NCBI GenBank assembly: GCA_900551715.1
Contig: URXG01000043.1
Location: 1 to 22,001, forward strand
Length of the DNA: 22,001 nucleotides
Origin: an uncultured Blautia sp.
Lineage (GTDB): Bacteria; Bacillota; Clostridia; Lachnospirales; Lachnospiraceae
Direction: 5' to 3'
The notes beneath the pieces are model-generated. The model saw nothing but the letters and a program-made list of their open reading frames with translations. It was not told the origin of the DNA and ran no database searches. The position numbers and the translations under genes are program-made. Below, one piece after another: positions 20,922 through 22,001 of this stretch; the stretch's first letter is position 1; the number at the start of each line of letters is the position of its first letter.

Positions 20922-21716
20922 ATGTTAAAGATCAGACATATTTCCAAAACATTTAATCCGGGAACCATAAATGAAAAAAGGGCGATCACAGATTTGTCCC
21001 TTGAATTAAAAAAAGGTGATTTTGCTACGATTATTGGTTCCAATGGTGCAGGCAAATCCACACTTTTTAATGCCATCTGTGGAGATTTTTTTACAGATTC
21101 CGGTTCTATCGAACTGGATGGCAGAGATATTACGTTTACACCACAGCATGCAAGAGCCAGAAGCATCGGACGACTTTATCAGGATCCCATGCGTGGAACA
21201 GCTCCTGGAATGACTATCGAAGAAAATCTGGCACTGGCAGCAGGAAAAGGCGGATGGCTTTCTCATGTAACACACCAGGAAAAAGAGCGTTTTCATGAAG
21301 AACTGAAACTTCTGGATATCGGACTGGAGGCACGTATGAGCCAGCCGGTAGGACTTCTTTCTGGAGGACAGAGACAGGCATTGACTCTTCTGATGGCTAC
21401 TATGAACCCAGCCAAACTTCTGCTTCTGGATGAACACACAGCAGCACTGGATCCGGGAACAGCAGAAAAAGTCCTGAATCTTACCAGACGTATTGTGGAA
21501 GAACATCAGCTGACCTGTCTGATGATCACTCACAATATGAATTCTGCACTGGAACTTGGTAACCGGATACTGATGATGGATTCGGGAAATATTGTTCTGA
21601 ATATCAGCGGAGAAGAAAAGAAGAATATGACCGTAGAAGGACTCCTTGAAAAATTTCGTATTGGTGCAGGAAAGGCACTGGATAATGACCGTATCCTTCT
21701 GTCTGGTGATAAATAA
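20922..21716 (+). CDS. trpZ: ABC transporter ATP-binding protein, TrpZ-like
   Basis: This 264-residue ATPase powers the importer. Walker A is GSNGAGKST (39-47), the Q-loop is LYQDPM (Q87), the signature is LLSGGQRQA (145-153), Walker B is LLLLDE (166-171) and the H-loop is MITHN. AAGGAGG ends about 10 bases before the ATG, within the permease end. It completes the three-gene importer that begins with the T-box, and is followed by a terminator. Confidence 0.92.
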   Translation: MLKIRHISKTFNPGTINEKRAITDLSLELKKGDFATIIGSNGAGKSTLFNAICGDFFTDSGSIELDGRDITFTPQHARARSIGRLYQDPMRGTAPGMTIEENLALAAGKGGWLSHVTHQEKERFHEELKLLDIGLEARMSQPVGLLSGGQRQALTLLMATMNPAKLLLLDEHTAALDPGTAEKVLNLTRRIVEEHQLTCLMITHNMNSALELGNRILMMDSGNIVLNISGEEKKNMTVEGLLEKFRIGAGKALDNDRILLSGDK

Positions 21717-21726
21717 TAAAAAGTAG

Positions 21727-21770
21727 AACCATTTCCGATGGAAAAATTTCTGTCAGAAATGGTTTTTTTA
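21727..21770. terminator. Intrinsic terminator of the transporter operon, possibly bidirectional
   Basis: AACCATTTC (21727-21735) pairs with GAAATGGTT (21756-21764), enclosing a 20-base interior, followed by TTTTTTA. On the minus strand the same hairpin is followed by CTACTTTTTATTA, so it may also stop the convergent gene at 21817. Confidence 0.8.
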
Positions 21771-21816
21771 TGCCAAAGTATGCAGGAGAAGCTGCCAGTG
21801 GCAGGTTCTCTGCATT

Positions 21817-22001
21817 TTAAAGGATTACTATATTTTTCTGATATTCATGGCAGAACTCTCTGCCTGATCTGAGACAAATGAGTTTTTCGTACAGGTTAGA
21901 AGCAAAAGTAGTTTCTTCCAGCAACTGCAAAGCAGCTTTATCCAGGATATGAGGGGCATCTGCCAGTTTGGTAAGCAGTGGGATACGGCTTCTTTTTTTG
22001 A
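21817..22001 (-). CDS. C-terminus of a probable tRNA(Met) cytidine acetate ligase (TmcAL/YlbM family), partial
   Basis: The minus-strand frame is open from the window edge to the TAA at 21817-21819, giving the last 61 residues. RIPLLTKLADAP and a following ASNLYEKLICL resemble the C-terminal region of the YlbM/TmcAL nucleotidyltransferase-like family, which acetylates the wobble cytidine of elongator tRNA-Met from acetate and ATP. The catalytic HIGH-type N-terminus lies outside the window, so the call rests on a short tail. Confidence 0.6.
   Translation of the reverse strand, partial: KKRSRIPLLTKLADAPHILDKAALQLLEETTFASNLYEKLICLRSGREFCHEYQKNIVIL

Noticed and set aside
21783..21814. Imperfect hairpin between the transporter terminator and the minus-strand gene, tested as a terminator
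   Set aside because: The stem is interrupted by mismatches and no U-run follows on the minus strand; the hairpin at 21727-21764 is a better terminator for both sides.

Overview
The window looks like a chromosomal core segment of a low-to-mid GC Gram-positive anaerobe, most likely a Lachnospiraceae member (Blautia/Dorea/Ruminococcus-like). This is inferred from gene content (rpsO-pnp, nrdG, DUF1292, UPF0237/UPF0210, a trpXYZ-type transporter behind a T-box, a WalJ-type hydrolase), strong AGGAGG ribosome binding sites, TTG/GTG starts and intrinsic terminators. I saw no rRNA, tRNA, CRISPR array, insertion sequence or prophage gene.

Layout. 1-3470: the end of rpsO and its terminator, then pnp, nrdG and a variant dUTPase, closed by a bidirectional terminator. 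3505-3882 (minus): a DUF1292 protein with a Cys cluster, divergent from 4071-8374, an operon of exonuclease III, a GH13/isoamylase-like protein whose catalytic motifs are degenerate, DUF5662 and DUF362. 8481-9074 (minus): a cytidylate-kinase-like protein. 9075-9779: about 700 bp with no intact gene, holding a relic of an ABC permease and then two tandem promoters with TGTAA-type direct repeats that resemble WalR boxes. 9780-10619: a SleB-type cell-wall hydrolase. 10807-12297: threonine synthase with its own terminator. 12454-18563: a long co-directional run of a zf-HC2 membrane protein, DNA polymerase I, CoaE, WalJ-like MBL hydrolase, ACT protein (UPF0237) and UPF0210. 18581-21770: a promoter carrying an inverted repeat over its -35, a tryptophan-specifier T-box leader, and a substrate-binding protein, permease and ATPase that form a TrpXYZ-type importer. 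21817-22001 (minus): the C-terminus of a probable TmcAL.

How the parts work together. pnp, nrdG and dut serve RNA turnover and deoxynucleotide supply. polA and xth serve DNA repair. The T-box specifier UGG fits a tryptophan importer: uncharged tRNA-Trp would allow read-through into the three transporter genes. The cell-wall hydrolase promoter and the WalJ-like gene both point to the WalRK cell-wall system, although walRK itself is not here.

Most of the window is conserved housekeeping DNA. The parts most worth a second look are the apparent GH13 pseudoenzyme, the putative WalR boxes at the hydrolase promoters, the dyad plus T-box (with an internal 14-nt direct repeat) controlling the transporter, the substrate-binding protein without a lipobox, and the UPF0237/UPF0210 pair of unknown function.
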